DNA of 42,775 nucleotides. It comes from an uncultured Bacillota bacterium. GTDB taxonomy: Bacteria > Bacillota > Clostridia > Christensenellales > UBA1242. Where the stretch lies: assembly GCA_946499835.1 (NCBI GenBank), contig CAMMTJ010000009.1, positions 1 to 42,775 on the forward strand. Reading direction: 5' to 3'. Made by a program: the position numbers and the translations under genes. Below the pieces are notes generated by a model. It was not told where the DNA came from and did not search any database. It saw nothing but the letters and a program-made list of their open reading frames with translations. Every line of letters starts with the position of its first letter. Position 1 is the first letter of the stretch. Positions 7,840 through 15,588 of the stretch are shown in pieces.

Positions 7840-8369
7840 AAAACGCAAAAAATGTTATCTTAAATTCAATTGCACTTGTTCTTGGAGTGCTTATTCTCGT
7901 CTTTCTTGCTATGCCACACTATGTGCTTGATTTGACTGTGACATCGCAAACTGTAAACGGATATGACTTGCTCAATTTTGAAGGCAGTTCGCTGAGCATA
8001 TTCATTGATGTATCATTGCTCTTCATGATTATCTTTGCCAGCCTTCTCATCTTGGCTTCAATTGGAGGACTTCTTTCAAACTTTGGAGTTGTGAGAGGCA
8101 AGACTTTTGCAAAGGCAAGCAGAATGATTGCACTTGCTTCTTCAATTCTTCTTGCTTTGTTTGCAATGTTCGCTTTGGCTGGAATCGGTTATGATGCTGC
8201 CACAGCCACAAAATTTAACATTGGAGATCAAGTCTTTGACGTTGGTGAAATCATCCCTCTCAGTGCAGGTTGGGGTGTGATTGTAAACTTCATTTTGGCA
8301 CTTGCAATTTTGGTATGTGAAGTTTTCAACAAAATGAAAGTTGCAAAAGCAAAAGGAAAGAGAAAATAA
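7836..8369 (+). CDS. four-helix membrane protein of the NfeD-SPFH operon
   Basis: 177 residues with four predicted transmembrane helices (about 9-27, 60-83, 100-122, 145-165). A roughly 30-residue extracytoplasmic segment lies between helices 1 and 2 and a short one between 3 and 4. The C-terminus is very basic (KVAKAKGKRK). I recognise no family. ATGA overlap with the SPFH gene and a terminator right after it make it the last gene of a three-gene operon, so it may be a client or partner of the SPFH/NfeD assembly; that is inference only. Confidence 0.75.
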   Translation: MKNAKNVILNSIALVLGVLILVFLAMPHYVLDLTVTSQTVNGYDLLNFEGSSLSIFIDVSLLFMIIFASLLILASIGGLLSNFGVVRGKTFAKASRMIALASSILLALFAMFALAGIGYDAATATKFNIGDQVFDVGEIIPLSAGWGVIVNFILALAILVCEVFNKMKVAKAKGKRK

Positions 8370-8397
8370 GAAAATTTTGCTTGAAAAATGAATAAGA

Positions 8398-8429
8398 AAA
8401 AAGCCTTTCTTCGTGAAAGGCTTTTTTTT
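8398..8429. terminator. bidirectional intrinsic terminator
   Basis: AAAGCCTTTC pairs with GAAAGGCTTT, flanked by A-run and T-run, so it can serve both the SPFH operon and the convergent DegV gene. Confidence 0.85.
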
Positions 8430-8454
8430 GAAATCATTATATAATTGTCATATC

Positions 8455-9288
8455 CTATTTTTCAAAGAATGTCACTCCATAACATTTTGCACCGACATGA
8501 GAGCCAACAACGCACCCAATTTCGCAAACAACTTTCTCTGGGATTGCTTCAAATTTTGCTTTATTTTTTTCTTCAAATCGCTCTATTGCTGGCAAATTAT
8601 CGGTATGCAAAAACCAAAGAGGGCGAGTGGTGTCTATATTTGCAAGACTTGACAAAAGGTATGCCTCAGCCTTTGGAGTGCCCATACATTTTGCGATGTT
8701 GACAACCTTGCCGTCAACGATTGAGACAATAGGCTTCACATTGAGCATTGAGCCAATAACCGCACTTGTAGAAGAAAGTCTTCCGCTGTTTTTCAAATAT
8801 TTAAGATCGTTTATGATTGCGAAAAGTTTGATTTTGTCACGCAAACGATAAAACTCTTCCTTAATTTTTTCAATGTCTTGGCACTTTTCGATAAACTTGC
8901 AAAGTTCAATGATAAGAGCGCCTTGCGCAGCGGTTGTCACTGTGCTTTCTTCAATGAAAACGTTTTTCATGCCAAGGTTTTCTGCTGCCATTTGTGCTTG
9001 GACTTTTGTTTGGCTTAGTTCCATAGAAATGACAATAGTGATCACAAAGACATCATCTTTGTTGCAATAGTCCTTGTAAAATTGTTCAAATTTATATGTA
9101 TTTGGCATAGCGGTTTTTGGTATCAAACCAGTGCTTGCCATTTTGTTGTAAAAGGTGCGTGCGTCAAGTCCTTCTGGATAAAGTTCTTCTCCAAAAGCCA
9201 CTTCAATTGGAATGATTGAAACATCATATTTTTTTCTAAGTTCTTCTGGGATGTCACAAGATGCATCTGCAACAATTTTGAATTTCAT
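8455..9288 (-). CDS. DegV-family fatty-acid-binding protein
   Basis: 277 residues from the ATG at 9288, which has an AAGGAGAAG SD; an in-frame upstream start would add 30 residues with no SD. It begins MKFKIVADASCDIPEE, the usual DegV opening, and contains NDLKYLKNSGRLSSTSAVIGSMLNVKPI, equivalent to the conserved LxxLxxGGRIS..A..G..L..KPI. DegV proteins (FakB in staphylococci) bind a fatty acid and present it to the FakA kinase; no fakA is in this window. A second, divergent DegV is at 39822-40640. It lies 86 nt downstream of the lipoprotein gene on the same strand. Confidence 0.93.
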   Translation of the reverse strand: MKFKIVADASCDIPEELRKKYDVSIIPIEVAFGEELYPEGLDARTFYNKMASTGLIPKTAMPNTYKFEQFYKDYCNKDDVFVITIVISMELSQTKVQAQMAAENLGMKNVFIEESTVTTAAQGALIIELCKFIEKCQDIEKIKEEFYRLRDKIKLFAIINDLKYLKNSGRLSSTSAVIGSMLNVKPIVSIVDGKVVNIAKCMGTPKAEAYLLSSLANIDTTRPLWFLHTDNLPAIERFEEKNKAKFEAIPEKVVCEIGCVVGSHVGAKCYGVTFFEK

Positions 9289-9374
9289 TTTCTTCTCCTT
9301 TTCCTTTATATTATCATAAATAAAAAAAGAAACAAAACAAATTGTCCCTTTTTTCTTTCTATTTTTACAAATGA

Positions 9375-10259
9375 TCACACAATAGTGTATGATAAGATTA
9401 TATTTGGCGAAGACTGGTCAACATTCAGCGAAAGTTCAACTTTGTCATAGTCTGTTTGATAGTCTGTTGGATTGAAAAACATCATTGCGTTGTCAAAATC
9501 CATTTCGCTATTGAAAGCGATCGTGTATTGAAATGTGTTTTCATTTTGACGGTAGATTATTGAAAAATTGCACTCTTGCATAAACATCATTTCAATCATC
9601 ATTTTCATTTCTTCTGCTTTTGAGGTAACAAGTTCTGACAAGTATTCGCTTATTTGAGGGTAGAGAAATTCTGCTTTTGTATAAGTCAAAGTGACATTTG
9701 GATCATTGTAGTCTATATCAAGAATGAGATTTGCCTTTTCAAAATGTGATTGAAATAGTGTTTTGTCTATCATTATTGAATTTAGATCATAATCTTCACT
9801 AGACAAAAAGGTGATTGTGTAAGTGAAAACATTGTTATCATGAGAAGATGACGTTGTTATGTCTGACGTCATTCTTACAATTTCAAGTCCATCTTCAACC
9901 AGTTTTGAAAGATATTCGTCAATTTCAGTTGCAAGTTGAACGTCTGGATCAACTGGGATTTCTTCGTCAGGATCAGTGTTATCCTCAGGAGGTGTTGGAT
10001 CAGTTTCATCAGGTGGAGTTTCGTTGCCACCATCACTTGGAAGGTCTGGATCTGTGTTTGAGTTATCATTATCAGATGTGTTGTCATCGTCATCTGACGT
10101 GTTGTCATCAGGAGGAGTATTGTCCTCAGGTGAGGCAGGCTCTTCTGTTGAATAGTCAGGATCATTTGTGCCAGCAGAACTTTCTTCACCACATGCAACA
10201 CCGAAAATTGCGAATGTAAAAACAAAGCACATAAGTGCGATTTTCAATAATTTCTTCAT
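9375..10259 (-). CDS. putative lipoprotein with P/D/T-rich linker and duplicated domain
   Basis: 294 residues. Signal peptide with a lipobox-like VAC and cysteine at residue 23, although glycine at -3 is atypical. Residues about 30-105 form an acidic, proline/aspartate/threonine-rich linker. The rest is two copies of one roughly 85-residue domain: EIDEYLSKLV (112-121) and QISEYLSELV (202-211) both lead into FxYTIxF, then a strand ending in PNVTLTYT or PNIILSYT. The product is presumably anchored outside the membrane; no known family is recognised. It is expected to be a substrate of the Lgt encoded in this window. No clear terminator separates it from DegV downstream. Confidence 0.75.
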   Translation of the reverse strand: MKKLLKIALMCFVFTFAIFGVACGEESSAGTNDPDYSTEEPASPEDNTPPDDNTSDDDDNTSDNDNSNTDPDLPSDGGNETPPDETDPTPPEDNTDPDEEIPVDPDVQLATEIDEYLSKLVEDGLEIVRMTSDITTSSSHDNNVFTYTITFLSSEDYDLNSIMIDKTLFQSHFEKANLILDIDYNDPNVTLTYTKAEFLYPQISEYLSELVTSKAEEMKMMIEMMFMQECNFSIIYRQNENTFQYTIAFNSEMDFDNAMMFFNPTDYQTDYDKVELSLNVDQSSPNIILSYTIV

Positions 10260-10289
10260 AATTTTTTCCCTTAATTTTAGTCCAACGAT

Positions 10290-10317
10290 ATTTTATCAAA
10301 ATAGCATAAAAACTCAA
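10290..10317 (-). promoter_or_regulatory. likely promoter of the lipoprotein gene
   Basis: On the minus strand: TTGAGT (10317-10312), 16-nt spacer, extended -10 TGATAAAAT (box 10295-10290). An alternative is TTGACG-N18-TATGCT slightly upstream. Confidence 0.4.
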
Positions 10318-10401
10318 AACAAATTGCGTCAAAAAAAGAAGATTTTCGACAATCTTTTTTAATTTGACTTATATTTGACATAACTTTTGCGTCATTTTGT
10401 A

Positions 10402-10441
10402 GTCAAAAGAAAAAAGCACCTTTTGTGTGCTTCCTTTTGAC
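10402..10441 (-). terminator. composite hairpin terminator after the PH-like gene
   Basis: Outer arms GTCAAAAG/CTTTTGAC (10402-10409 and 10434-10441) enclose an inner stem AAGCAC/GTGCTT. On the minus strand the inner stem is followed by TTTTTTC. It sits 10 nt beyond the stop of the PH-like gene. Confidence 0.7.
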
Positions 10442-10450
10442 AAGAAAAAG

Positions 10451-10840
10451 TTAGTTCAATTTGGCGTTTATAAGGGTGAGAATTTGCATTTGTTTGAGAT
10501 AAATTGATTGAACTGACATCGAGAATGAAGAGCCATCTTTCAAATTGAAAGTCAAAGTTTTTCTTCTTCCAAAAGACAGTGCCTCTTTTTCCATTGTCAC
10601 ATTTTTGATATTGGTGATGCTTATTCTCACCATTGATTGTGTGAAAATTTTTTCGTGTGAAAATGGAAGAATATAGATATATCCATTTTTATATGAAATG
10701 CCGTGCATTGGATTTTTCTTTGAAAGGAATGGTGCACCAGTAATGCTTTTTACAGCACCCCACAAAAACAAACCTTCTTTTCCAACAACTTTTATTTCTT
10801 CCATCTTTTGATGGATGTCTCTGATTGTTAATTTCGCCAT
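10451..10840 (-). CDS. PH-like domain hypothetical protein
   Basis: 129 residues from the ATG at 10840 (TAGGAG 5 nt upstream; the in-frame GTG two codons earlier is too close to the SD). No signal peptide or membrane helix. The run of short beta strands (GEEGLFL-type start, GYIYILPFSHEKIF, VRISITNIKNVTMEKE, KTLTFNLKDGSSFSMSV) followed by a final amphipathic helix (YLKQMQILTLINAKL) fits a bacterial PH-like fold. No family name is certain. Monocistronic, divergent from the HAD-GNAT fusion gene, with its own promoter and terminator. Confidence 0.6.
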   Translation of the reverse strand: MAKLTIRDIHQKMEEIKVVGKEGLFLWGAVKSITGAPFLSKKNPMHGISYKNGYIYILPFSHEKIFTQSMVRISITNIKNVTMEKEALSFGRRKTLTFNLKDGSSFSMSVQSIYLKQMQILTLINAKLN

Positions 10841-10860
10841 AATCACTCCTACTTATATTT

Positions 10861-10889
10861 AGAATAACCCTTTTTATATAATTTGTCAA
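10861..10889 (-). promoter_or_regulatory. promoter of the PH-like gene
   Basis: On the minus strand: TTGACA (10889-10884), 17-nt spacer, TATTCT (10866-10861). Confidence 0.65.
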
Positions 10890-10911
10890 GAAAAAATTTG
10901 AAGAAAAATGT

Positions 10912-10940
10912 TTGGCAAAATATGACAAATTTGTTATGAT
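10912..10940 (+). promoter_or_regulatory. promoter of the HAD-GNAT fusion gene
   Basis: TTGGCA, 17-nt spacer, extended -10 TGTTATGAT (box 10935-10940); AGGGGAGAAG SD follows. Confidence 0.6.
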
Positions 10941-10965
10941 ATTCTTAAAAATAGGGGAGAAGAAT

Positions 10966-12144
10966 ATGAGGATAGCACTTGACGTTGATGATTGCATAAC
11001 AAACACTTTGGAATGGGACTTTGCTTGTGCGTGGGAGTTTAACCGCACACATCATCCAGAAGACAAGAATTTTTATTACACCATTCACCATACAGCGCCT
11101 GAAATTTTTAAGTTTACGCCAAATGAATCAAGAGAATTTTATTCAAAACAGCGCAAGTTTTTGATTGATAAGCGCTTGCTCTTTCCAAAGCCTTTTGTAA
11201 AAGAGGTGATTGACAAACTTATGCAGGAAGGACATGAGATTTTTATTCTTACCAGCAGAGAAGATGCTTATTGGAATGGTGATGCACAAGGGGAAACGAA
11301 AAAGTGGCTAAAAAAATATAAAATTGGCTATACAGACCTTTTTGCAAATTGTGCAGAAAAGGGACTCAAATGTGCTGAACTTAAAGTTGATCTTTTGATT
11401 GACGACAACCAAAAATTTGCTCAGCAGGTTAATGCACAAGGCATAAGGTCAATCATTTTAAGTGCACCTTACAACTTGAAATACAAAAATGTTTTGTCAA
11501 CCCATGCTTCTTGTTGGCCTGAGGTATATTATATTGTCCAAGACTTGCAGGCATCTTTGGATGAATATAGAAAGGCAAAACTTAAAAAAGAACGCCTTAT
11601 GCCTCATATACATTTTGAGCCTATCACTGCAAAGACACTTGTTAATGCTGTCAAACTTCAAGAGAGAATCACAAAAAATCACTGTGCTTATCTTGAATAC
11701 CAAAGGGCGATCAAGACGGACAATCCATATTATTTCATCTATGACGGAGATGAGACGATCGGTATAACTGGTTTCTATGTTTTGCCAAACGCACCAGAGG
11801 ATGCTTGGTTGGGCGTAGGAGGAATCGTGCCAAGTCATATACGACATGGCTATGGCAGGAAAGTTATGGACAAACTTATGAATATGGCAAAAGAGAAGGG
11901 ATTCAAGACTTTCCGTATTCTCACAAACTTTGTTCAAAATCCAAATTCTCAAACGCTGTTTAGACAAGTTTCTGATATTTGTGAAGTTTACAAAGAGGAC
12001 AACGAAAAGAGTGCAAAGAGATATATCTATTCAAAATCATTGATTGATGCACCTGTAAAAAAATGGAAGAACAAAGATTGTAATGCAAAAGAGTTTGCAA
12101 AACTTGAAAAAGAAAGCAAAAAAATCATGAAAGAAATTTCATAA
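10966..12144 (+). CDS. fusion: HAD 5'(3')-nucleotidase-like domain + GNAT acetyltransferase
   Basis: 392 residues from the ATG at 10966 (SD AGGGGAG). Residues 1-~200 are a HAD hydrolase of the NT5C/deoxyribonucleotidase type: nucleophile motif DVDDCITNT near the N-terminus, FILTSRED as motif II, VDLLIDDN as motif IV. Residues ~205-350 are a GNAT domain: GDETIGITGFYV, then a core GGIVPSHIRHGYGRKVMDKLM (R/HxxGxG acetyl-CoA loop). Both domains look intact. The GNAT half resembles the separate GNAT at 16451-16996 (ITGxY, xGYGR, SxxLxxQVxDIxExY). The combination suggests a bifunctional enzyme on a nucleotide or nucleoside-like substrate; the substrate is unknown. Confidence 0.8.
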   Translation: MRIALDVDDCITNTLEWDFACAWEFNRTHHPEDKNFYYTIHHTAPEIFKFTPNESREFYSKQRKFLIDKRLLFPKPFVKEVIDKLMQEGHEIFILTSREDAYWNGDAQGETKKWLKKYKIGYTDLFANCAEKGLKCAELKVDLLIDDNQKFAQQVNAQGIRSIILSAPYNLKYKNVLSTHASCWPEVYYIVQDLQASLDEYRKAKLKKERLMPHIHFEPITAKTLVNAVKLQERITKNHCAYLEYQRAIKTDNPYYFIYDGDETIGITGFYVLPNAPEDAWLGVGGIVPSHIRHGYGRKVMDKLMNMAKEKGFKTFRILTNFVQNPNSQTLFRQVSDICEVYKEDNEKSAKRYIYSKSLIDAPVKKWKNKDCNAKEFAKLEKESKKIMKEIS

Positions 12145-12148
12145 TTCA

Positions 12149-12177
12149 TTGACAAGACGTCAGTTTTGAAATATAAT
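12149..12177 (+). promoter_or_regulatory. perfect-consensus promoter of the ABC-F leader
   Basis: TTGACA, 17-nt spacer, TATAAT with no mismatch. The start is predicted about 12184, so the transcript opens almost directly with the leader peptide SD (GAGGAGG). Confidence 0.85.
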
Positions 12178-12191
12178 AAAAAATAGAGGAG

Positions 12192-12324
12192 GCACAAATG
12201 CATTTAAGAACACGCGTTGTGGTAAGAAAATTCATCACATTCTACGTAACAGACTTGTTATAATGCTTTGTGCTGTCAAAAATTGGTTATAACGGCAGTC
12301 ACAAAGTATGACTGCCGTTTTTTT
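12192..12324 (+). promoter_or_regulatory. ribosome-mediated transcription attenuator of the ABC-F gene
   Basis: Four segments can be paired by eye. Segment 1 (12192-12204, over the leader start codon) pairs with segment 2 (12262-12273) over 12 bp with a single bulge. Segment 2 (12263-12276) can instead pair with segment 3 (12295-12309, one bulge). Segment 3 (12291-12300) pairs perfectly over 10 bp with segment 4 (12310-12319), followed by TTTTTTT to 12324: a strong terminator. A ribosome held early on the leader would open 1:2, allow 2:3 and prevent the terminator. GTTATAA (12257-12263) can also pair with TTATAAC (12287-12293). Confidence 0.8.
12198..12263 (+). CDS. 21-residue leader peptide of the ABC-F attenuator
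   Basis: A GAGGAGG SD 6 nt upstream leads to an ATG and 21 codons ending TAA at 12261-12263. The peptide begins MHLRTRVVVRKF and ends FYVTDLL. It is short, basic and hydrophobic, like leader peptides on which antibiotic-bound ribosomes stall. Its start region and stop codon lie inside the alternative RNA structures described for the attenuator, so translation of this ORF should decide between termination and readthrough. Confidence 0.75.
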   Translation: MHLRTRVVVRKFITFYVTDLL

Positions 12325-12359
12325 AAGACAGGAATTGTGTAAATAGTTGTGCAATTATA

Positions 12360-12440
12360 CCTAAAAGTAAAGAAAACGGCGAAGAGAATTTTTTTAGAAA
12401 AACAACCTTTACCGTTTTTTTGTAAAGGACTTTTAGGAGG
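12360..12440 (+). promoter_or_regulatory. second leader hairpin region overlapping the ABC-F SD
   Basis: CCTAAAAGT (12360-12368) can pair with ACTTTTAGG (12429-12437), which includes the first half of the AGGAGG SD (12435-12440). Within it, CCTTTAC (12406-12412) pairs with GTAAAGG (12422-12428), or alternatively AAAACGG with CCGTTTTTTT forms a second, weaker terminator. This could add translational control. Confidence 0.4.
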
Positions 12441-12446
12441 AAGAAA

Positions 12447-14078
12447 ATGTTAGTTTTAGATGTCAATAAATTGACGAAGAGTTTTGGCTTTGGAAACTTA
12501 TTTGAAGACTTGTCCTTTTCACTTAATGATGGAGAGGCAATCTCTATTGTTGGCGCAAATGGGTCAGGGAAATCAACGCTGTTAAAAATAATTTTGGGCA
12601 AAGAAAAGGCAGACAAGGGAAGTGTCAATATAAGAAAAGGTGCAAAGGTGGCTTATCTTGATCAAACAGGTTCAAGCATAGATGATGATAGGCCTGTCAA
12701 AGATGTTTTGTATGATGCTTTTTCTGATCTATTGATGATGGAGAAAAGATTAAACGAGTTGCAAGAAAAACTTAGTGAAAATTTGCAAGATGAGGAGTAT
12801 GAAGAGATTTTGCGAAAATATTGCAATCTTCTTGATAGGTTCGCATTTGCTGGTGGATACGAAATTGAAAAGGAAATTCAAACTGTCGCAGATGGTCTCA
12901 AAATTGATAAAAGTTTGCTGGACAAAAGTTTCAACAGCCTTTCCGGCGGAGAAAAAACGATTGTGGCTTTGGCAAAGGCTTTGCTTATTAAGCCAGATCT
13001 TTTTCTCCTTGATGAGCCGACAAATCATCTTGATACTGAAAGAATTGAATGGCTTGAGGGTTATCTCAAATCTTTCAAAGGGGCGATAGTCATTGTGTCG
13101 CACGACAGATATTTCCTTGACCGAATGTCAAAGAAAATTTTGTCTATTGAAAATGGAAAAGGGAAGGTGTATTCCACCAATTATACAGGCTTTTTGGAAG
13201 AGCGAGAGCGTGAGTTTGAAAAGCAACTTGCTCAATACAATATGGAGCAGAATGCAATCAAAAGACTGGAAGAGCAAATCAAATATTTTTCGCAAAAAGG
13301 GATGGAAAAAAACAGTTCCACTTTGTGCGATAGGGCTCACTCTCTTCAAACACAACTTGAAAGAATAAAGAAAAGGGCAGTGGCACGGCCAAAGGTTCAA
13401 AAACCAGCAGGTGCCAAGTTTGACGAGCAGAAAAAGACCAGCAAGCGTGTGATTGAGACAAAGGATTTTTCTGTGATTCTTCCAAACGGACAAAAGATTT
13501 TGGACAAGATCAATATCTATATTTGTTCAGGGGAGCGTGTGGCAATTATTGGAAAAAATGGCTCTGGAAAAAGCACGCTTATTAAGGCAATTATGGGCGT
13601 TCAAGACCTTGAAATGCAAGGAGAAATCATTGTTGGGCCAAGCGTAAAAATTGGCTACCTGCCACAAATAATAACCTTTCCAGACGAAAATCAAAGTGTG
13701 CTTGAATATTTTGAAAATGAAAGCGGACTTTCAGAAGAGCGATCGAGAAAGATTTTGGCGGGTATGCAATTCTATAAAAATGATGTAACAAAACGCGTCA
13801 AAAACTTATCAGGCGGTGAGAAAATGAGGATCAAACTTGCACTATTATTGCAACAGAAAATCAACACCCTTATTTTTGACGAGCCAACAAATCATATCGA
13901 TATTCCAACAAAAGAGATGCTGGAAGAGGCACTTGGTGAGTTTGAGGGAACGCTTATCTTCATAAGCCATGACAGATATTTTATCAACAAGTTTGCACAT
14001 AGATCTATTGAAATTGAAAATGGCAAGGCGACAGTTTATCTTGGCGGTTATGATTTTTACAAAGAGCACAAGAAATAA
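12447..14078 (+). CDS. ABC-F family ATPase (ribosome-associated, possible antibiotic resistance factor)
   Basis: 543 residues with two ABC domains and no membrane segment. First domain: Walker A GANGSGKST, signature LSGGEK, Walker B LFLLDEPTNHLD, then SHDRYFLD. A linker helical pair (about 240-310, rich in E/K/Q) corresponds to the P-site tRNA interaction motif. Second domain: GKNGSGKST, LSGGEKMRIKL, LIFDEPTNHID, SHDRYFIN. All catalytic glutamates are present. ABC-F proteins bind the ribosomal E site and either assist translation or dislodge antibiotics. The attenuator upstream resembles those controlling resistance-type ABC-F genes, which favours the latter; the subfamily cannot be fixed by eye. 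Confidence 0.9.
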   Translation: MLVLDVNKLTKSFGFGNLFEDLSFSLNDGEAISIVGANGSGKSTLLKIILGKEKADKGSVNIRKGAKVAYLDQTGSSIDDDRPVKDVLYDAFSDLLMMEKRLNELQEKLSENLQDEEYEEILRKYCNLLDRFAFAGGYEIEKEIQTVADGLKIDKSLLDKSFNSLSGGEKTIVALAKALLIKPDLFLLDEPTNHLDTERIEWLEGYLKSFKGAIVIVSHDRYFLDRMSKKILSIENGKGKVYSTNYTGFLEEREREFEKQLAQYNMEQNAIKRLEEQIKYFSQKGMEKNSSTLCDRAHSLQTQLERIKKRAVARPKVQKPAGAKFDEQKKTSKRVIETKDFSVILPNGQKILDKINIYICSGERVAIIGKNGSGKSTLIKAIMGVQDLEMQGEIIVGPSVKIGYLPQIITFPDENQSVLEYFENESGLSEERSRKILAGMQFYKNDVTKRVKNLSGGEKMRIKLALLLQQKINTLIFDEPTNHIDIPTKEMLEEALGEFEGTLIFISHDRYFINKFAHRSIEIENGKATVYLGGYDFYKEHKK

Positions 14079-14089
14079 GGTTTTTTGCT

Positions 14090-14118
14090 TTGAGAAAAGA
14101 TGGAAAATATGCTAAAAT
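14090..14118 (+). promoter_or_regulatory. promoter of miaA
   Basis: TTGAGA, 17-nt spacer, extended -10 TGCTAAAAT (box 14113-14118); GAGGTG SD follows. Confidence 0.5.
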
Positions 14119-14144
14119 TTTATCAAAGAAATTTGAGGTGAAAT

Positions 14145-15035
14145 GTGACAAAAGGAAAACTTATTGCGATCGTTGGCACCACTGCGTCTGGAAAAAGTTC
14201 GCTTGGTATCGATCTTGCAAAACATTACAATGGAGAAATCGTTTCTGCCGATTCTAGGCAGGTTTACAGGCATCTTGATCTTGGCACAGGCAAGGTCACA
14301 AAAGAGGAAATGGCAGAGGTTAAGCATCATCTTATTGACATACTTGATCTCAACCAGCCTTTTTCTGTCGCACACTTTCAAAAACTTGCATATGAGGCGA
14401 TTGATGATATCTTGAAAAGGGGACACTTGCCTTTTCTTGTGGGAGGCACAGGGCTTTACACAAGAGCGTTGGTCGAAGGATATAACCTCTCAGACGTTCC
14501 ACCAGATGCAGAGCAAAGAAAGATACTTGAGAGTTTGGATAGAGAGCAACTTTGTTCTCGTCTTGAAAAACTTGGCGAAAAGGTAAGCGATGATGAACCA
14601 GCAAGACGGCTTATTCGCAGGCTTGAAAAACTTGAAAAGGGTGTGAAGAGCGAAAATCTTTCTCAGCCACGCTATGATGTTTTGCAGTTGGGACTGACTT
14701 TTGATCGAGAGGAACTTTATTCGCGTATCGGCATCCGCCTTGATCAGCGTATAAAAGAAGGAATGATTGACGAAGTGAGAGAGGTTGTTAAACTTGGCGC
14801 AACGCCTGAGTTTTTGGAAGGGCTTGGGCTTGAATATCGTTTGACTTATCGATATATAACAGGCAAGTATAAAAGTTTTGAAGAATATAGAGAAGACCTT
14901 TTCAAACAGATACGTCATTTTGCAAAGAGACAGATGACATGGTTTAGAAAAGAAAAGAATATTGTGTGGCTTAACAGCAAAGGGGACTATTTGAAAGAAG
15001 CCATAACTCTCATCGATGACTTTTTGAAAAAGTAA
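14145..15035 (+). CDS. miaA: tRNA dimethylallyltransferase
   Basis: 296 residues, GTG start with GAGGTG just upstream. The P-loop GTTASGKSS is at residues ~11-19, followed by VSADSRQVYRHLDLGTGK, the substrate-binding DSRQxY motif with conserved GTxK, then HHLIDI and FLVGGTGLYTRAL. The C-terminal part (GLEYRLTYRYITGKY, then QIRHFAKRQMTWFRK) matches MiaA. It transfers a dimethylallyl group to A37 of tRNAs that read UNN codons, such as the Leu, Ser, Cys and Phe tRNAs in this window. Length is normal. Followed by a strong terminator. Confidence 0.97.
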   Translation: MTKGKLIAIVGTTASGKSSLGIDLAKHYNGEIVSADSRQVYRHLDLGTGKVTKEEMAEVKHHLIDILDLNQPFSVAHFQKLAYEAIDDILKRGHLPFLVGGTGLYTRALVEGYNLSDVPPDAEQRKILESLDREQLCSRLEKLGEKVSDDEPARRLIRRLEKLEKGVKSENLSQPRYDVLQLGLTFDREELYSRIGIRLDQRIKEGMIDEVREVVKLGATPEFLEGLGLEYRLTYRYITGKYKSFEEYREDLFKQIRHFAKRQMTWFRKEKNIVWLNSKGDYLKEAITLIDDFLKK

Positions 15036-15060
15036 GTTTTAATATTTCAAATTTTACTGC

Positions 15061-15090
15061 AAAAAAACAGCCTCAAAAGGCTGTTTTTTT
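15061..15090. terminator. bidirectional intrinsic terminator
   Basis: AAAAAAACAGCCT pairs with AGGCTGTTTTTTT around CAAA; serves miaA and the convergent NUDIX gene. Confidence 0.9.
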
Positions 15091-15105
15091 AATAAAATCG
15101 TTAAT

Positions 15106-15573
15106 TTAGTTGATTTTGAAATTGCCTACAACAAATTCATAAACATTTTGCATTATTTCTTCTTTGGATACCTCACAGACGGTGATGTCTTTGCTAAATT
15201 CTCCCTCCAAACCAAGAGATTTTCTATTTGAATATGAAACAAATTTAGTCAAAAAGATTTCCACTTCGTAAGGCATTTGAAATTCTTTTCCTTCAAACAC
15301 CCAATTTTGTTTCCAATTAAGGAAGCCTAAACTTTTCACAACTTCAACATTTATGTTTAATTCTTCCAGTATTTCGCGTTTTATTGCAACTATATTATCT
15401 TCGTCATTTTCAACCGTGCCGCCTGCAATTGAATATTTGTATTTTCTATCTGCTGGATTTTTCAAAACAATAAATTTGCCATCTTTTTCAACAGCACCAT
15501 AAACCTTTCTGCAAGGCTTTCCTTGAACAAATAGATCATACATCTTTTTTGCCTTTTGCTCATTGTATCCCAT
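15106..15573 (-). CDS. NUDIX hydrolase
   Basis: 155 residues. The NUDIX box is present: GTVENDEDNIVAIKREILEEL fits Gx5Ex7REUxEExGU except that the final glycine is asparagine (LNI). Upstream, YSIAGGTVE supplies the usual strand before the box. The family hydrolyses nucleoside diphosphate derivatives; the substrate is not predictable. SD AAAGGAGG is strong. It starts 15 nt after the stop of the kinase gene, so the two are probably one operon, expressed from the promoter at 16321-16349. Confidence 0.9.
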   Translation of the reverse strand: MGYNEQKAKKMYDLFVQGKPCRKVYGAVEKDGKFIVLKNPADRKYKYSIAGGTVENDEDNIVAIKREILEELNINVEVVKSLGFLNWKQNWVFEGKEFQMPYEVEIFLTKFVSYSNRKSLGLEGEFSKDITVCEVSKEEIMQNVYEFVVGNFKIN

Positions 15574-15588
15574 ATTAAAATTCCTCCT

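Noticed and set aside
9848..10219. 123-codon plus-strand ORF opposite the lipoprotein linker
   Set aside because: Low-complexity reverse reading of the D/P/T-rich linker; no SD.
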